This document shows positions 7,371 to 8,089 of a stretch of 8,089 nucleotides of DNA, piece by piece; positions within the stretch are counted from its first letter, which is position 1, and each line of letters starts with the position of its first letter. The DNA lies in NCBI GenBank assembly GCA_030151885.1, contig JASLCG010000047.1, forward strand, positions 1-8,089, given 5' to 3'. The position numbers and the translations under genes are program-made. A model generated the notes under the pieces. It saw only the letters and a program-made list of their open reading frames with translations, made no database searches and had not been told where the DNA came from. Source of the DNA: Bacteroides sp. (lineage in GTDB: Bacteria; Bacteroidota; Bacteroidia; Bacteroidales; Bacteroidaceae).

Positions 7371-7375
7371 CAACG

Positions 7376-7404
7376 AAGATTGAAAATCAACTGATTGCAA
7401 TCTT
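7376..7404 (+). repeat. Nested inverted repeat just after the tRNA
   Basis: AAGATTG (7376-7382) pairs with CAATCTT (7398-7404). Inside it AATCA (7385-7389) pairs with TGATT (7392-7396), and GATTGCAATC at 7393-7402 is itself a palindrome. It starts five bases after the discriminator base and precedes the true terminator, so it would lie in the 3' trailer of the tRNA precursor. It may help 3' processing or be a protein site near a tRNA attachment point; neither is shown. Confidence 0.45.
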
Positions 7405-7412
7405 TAAGGACT

Positions 7413-7454
7413 AAAACAGGGACTAAGAAATTTATTTTCTTAGTTCCTGTTTTT
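7413..7454 (+). terminator. Rho-independent terminator of tRNA-Ser
   Basis: An 18-bp stem (7413-7430 with 7436-7453, one G-U pair) closes a 5-base loop TTTAT and ends in a run of T to 7454. It begins 42 bases after the tRNA end and should stop the tRNA transcript, so the gene at 7621 needs its own promoter. Confidence 0.9.
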
Positions 7455-7620
7455 ATATAATTATCCTAGCATGAGAAAATATTTTATTAAAACTTATTAG
7501 ATGAATATTAATTACTGCTATTTGTAATATTATACTCTAATATAACTTGATTACTTCATTGTATATTTTAAAAATTGAATTTAAACGACTATTTTTAAGA
7601 AAAATATATTCGTTATTTTA
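7455..7620. other. Very AT-rich intergenic region before the AbiV-like gene
   Basis: No gene or stable hairpin was seen in these 166 bases. By hand count 7441-7620 has 31 G/C in 180 bases (about 17%), far below the 27% of the 60 bases after coaE. The best promoter match for the next gene is TTTG at 7521-7524, 18 bases, then TAACTTGA at 7543-7550, which misses one base of TAnnTTTG and would give a leader of about 65 bases. Such an AT-rich stretch could also be a site for silencing proteins or an island junction. Confidence 0.5.
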
Positions 7621-8089
7621 ATGGAAAAAACATTCAGTATAATAGAAGAACTCTGTTCAATGGAATCAAATAATCTCACAGGTATTGGGAGTATCTTTGA
7701 ATATGAGAAGTGTTTACTTCATATTGAGAATCTTATTGATTCAGCAATTTTGCTCTTTAAAAACAATTATTATGAACAATCTACTTTTTTAATAATTACA
7801 ATTTTAGAGGAAATATCTAAAGCAGAAGTTTGTGTTTTTAGAGGATTTGGAAAAGATATACCAACTGTTAAGAGGAGTAAAGACGGTTTATATGATCACA
7901 AAGCAAAACACCATGCAATAGCACGAGATATAACATTTAAATATTTAAAAGCACTAGAAATATATGGAAAAGAAACAATTAATGAGATTCTTCAAAAACT
8001 TAAAAACGGAGCTTATATTGCAATAAGAGAAAATGCCTTATATTTCAGAACTATTAATGGTAAATGTGTAGTTTCAGATGAGGCTATAA
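7621..8089 (+). CDS. AbiV-like HEPN abortive-infection protein (partial, cut by window end)
   Basis: An open frame of 156 codons runs off the right edge without a stop. The ATG at 7621 is the first in frame after a TAA at 7582-7584. There is no signal peptide. The visible part is helical. The first conserved-looking block is CLLHIENLIDSAILLFKNN at 31-49, then YYEQSTFLIITILEEISKAE at 50-69 with the EEISK that matches the 'EEigK' hallmark of AbiV/HEPN proteins. HKAKHH at 93-98 and ALYFRTINGKCVVSDEAI at 139-156 resemble the later 'HxxK' and 'lYvd..ng' parts of the AbiV family. Lactococcal AbiV stops phage growth by shutting down translation when triggered by a phage protein. No RNase-type R-x4-6-H motif is visible so far (R85 and H93 are seven residues apart). 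GC is about 27% over 360 bases against about 35% for neighbours, suggesting transfer. Another HEPN family remains possible. Confidence 0.68.
   Translation, partial: MEKTFSIIEELCSMESNNLTGIGSIFEYEKCLLHIENLIDSAILLFKNNYYEQSTFLIITILEEISKAEVCVFRGFGKDIPTVKRSKDGLYDHKAKHHAIARDITFKYLKALEIYGKETINEILQKLKNGAYIAIRENALYFRTINGKCVVSDEAI

Noticed and set aside
7167..7400. 77-codon minus-strand open frame with GRDSNPRSLAAQRF
   Set aside because: It is the antisense reading of the tRNA-Ser gene; this peptide string is a well-known false annotation produced by tRNA genes.
7201..7446. 11-base direct repeat TTTCTTAGTTC at 7201-7211 and 7436-7446 flanking the tRNA
   Set aside because: The second copy is just the 3' arm of the terminator, the match is short and AT-rich, and neither copy touches the tRNA 3' end as an attachment repeat should.
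1..8089. CRISPR array, insertion sequence or riboswitch
   Set aside because: Reading both strands showed no regularly spaced repeats, no transposase-like protein and no long structured leader; the gaps upstream of genes are short.

Overview
The window looks like a stretch of a Bacteroidales chromosome (Dysgonomonas/Porphyromonadaceae-like is my guess; the genus is not proven). Four signs point there. The order YbbR-domain gene, coaE, DUF5606 gene is typical of the phylum. There are small secreted Spy-like and PepSY-like proteins. The L-serine ammonia-lyase is a compact single-chain type. Intergenic regions carry Bacteroidetes promoters of the form TTG-N19/20-TAnnTTTG instead of -35/-10 boxes. 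Coding DNA is AT-rich: hand counts give about 35% GC in part of coaE and in a sampled line of mutS2.

Left part, plus strand (1-2293): the last codons of a probable YbbR-domain protein overlap the start of coaE (dephospho-CoA kinase). A DUF5606 gene follows with its own promoter and a strong hairpin terminator. Next come two small exported proteins, one Spy/LTxxQ-like and one PepSY-like, separated by 39 bases and probably cotranscribed. A perfect palindrome at 2293-2324 serves as a shared terminator between these and the converging genes on the other strand.

Middle part, minus strand (7153 down to 2330): mutS2 (MutS-type ATPase with KOW-like and Smr domains), then corA (Mg2+/divalent cation channel), then an L-serine ammonia-lyase gene. 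All lie head to tail with 72- and 21-base gaps. corA and the lyase also have a well-formed promoter of their own, so they can be expressed without mutS2.

Right part (7154-8089): a divergent promoter region drives mutS2 leftward and a tRNA-Ser(UGA) rightward. The tRNA is followed by a nested hairpin, a strong terminator and a very AT-rich spacer (31 G/C in the 180 bases 7441-7620). The window ends inside an open reading frame from 7621 whose translation resembles AbiV-type HEPN abortive-infection proteins. This gene has lower GC (about 27% over its first 360 bases) and sits just downstream of a tRNA gene, a common integration point. It is the most likely accessory (phage-defence) element here and could mark the edge of an island, but no integrase or second attachment site is visible.

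Everything left of the tRNA is ordinary core chromosome. I do not see a clearly new multi-gene system inside the window; the AbiV-like gene and what lies beyond 8089 are the part worth following.
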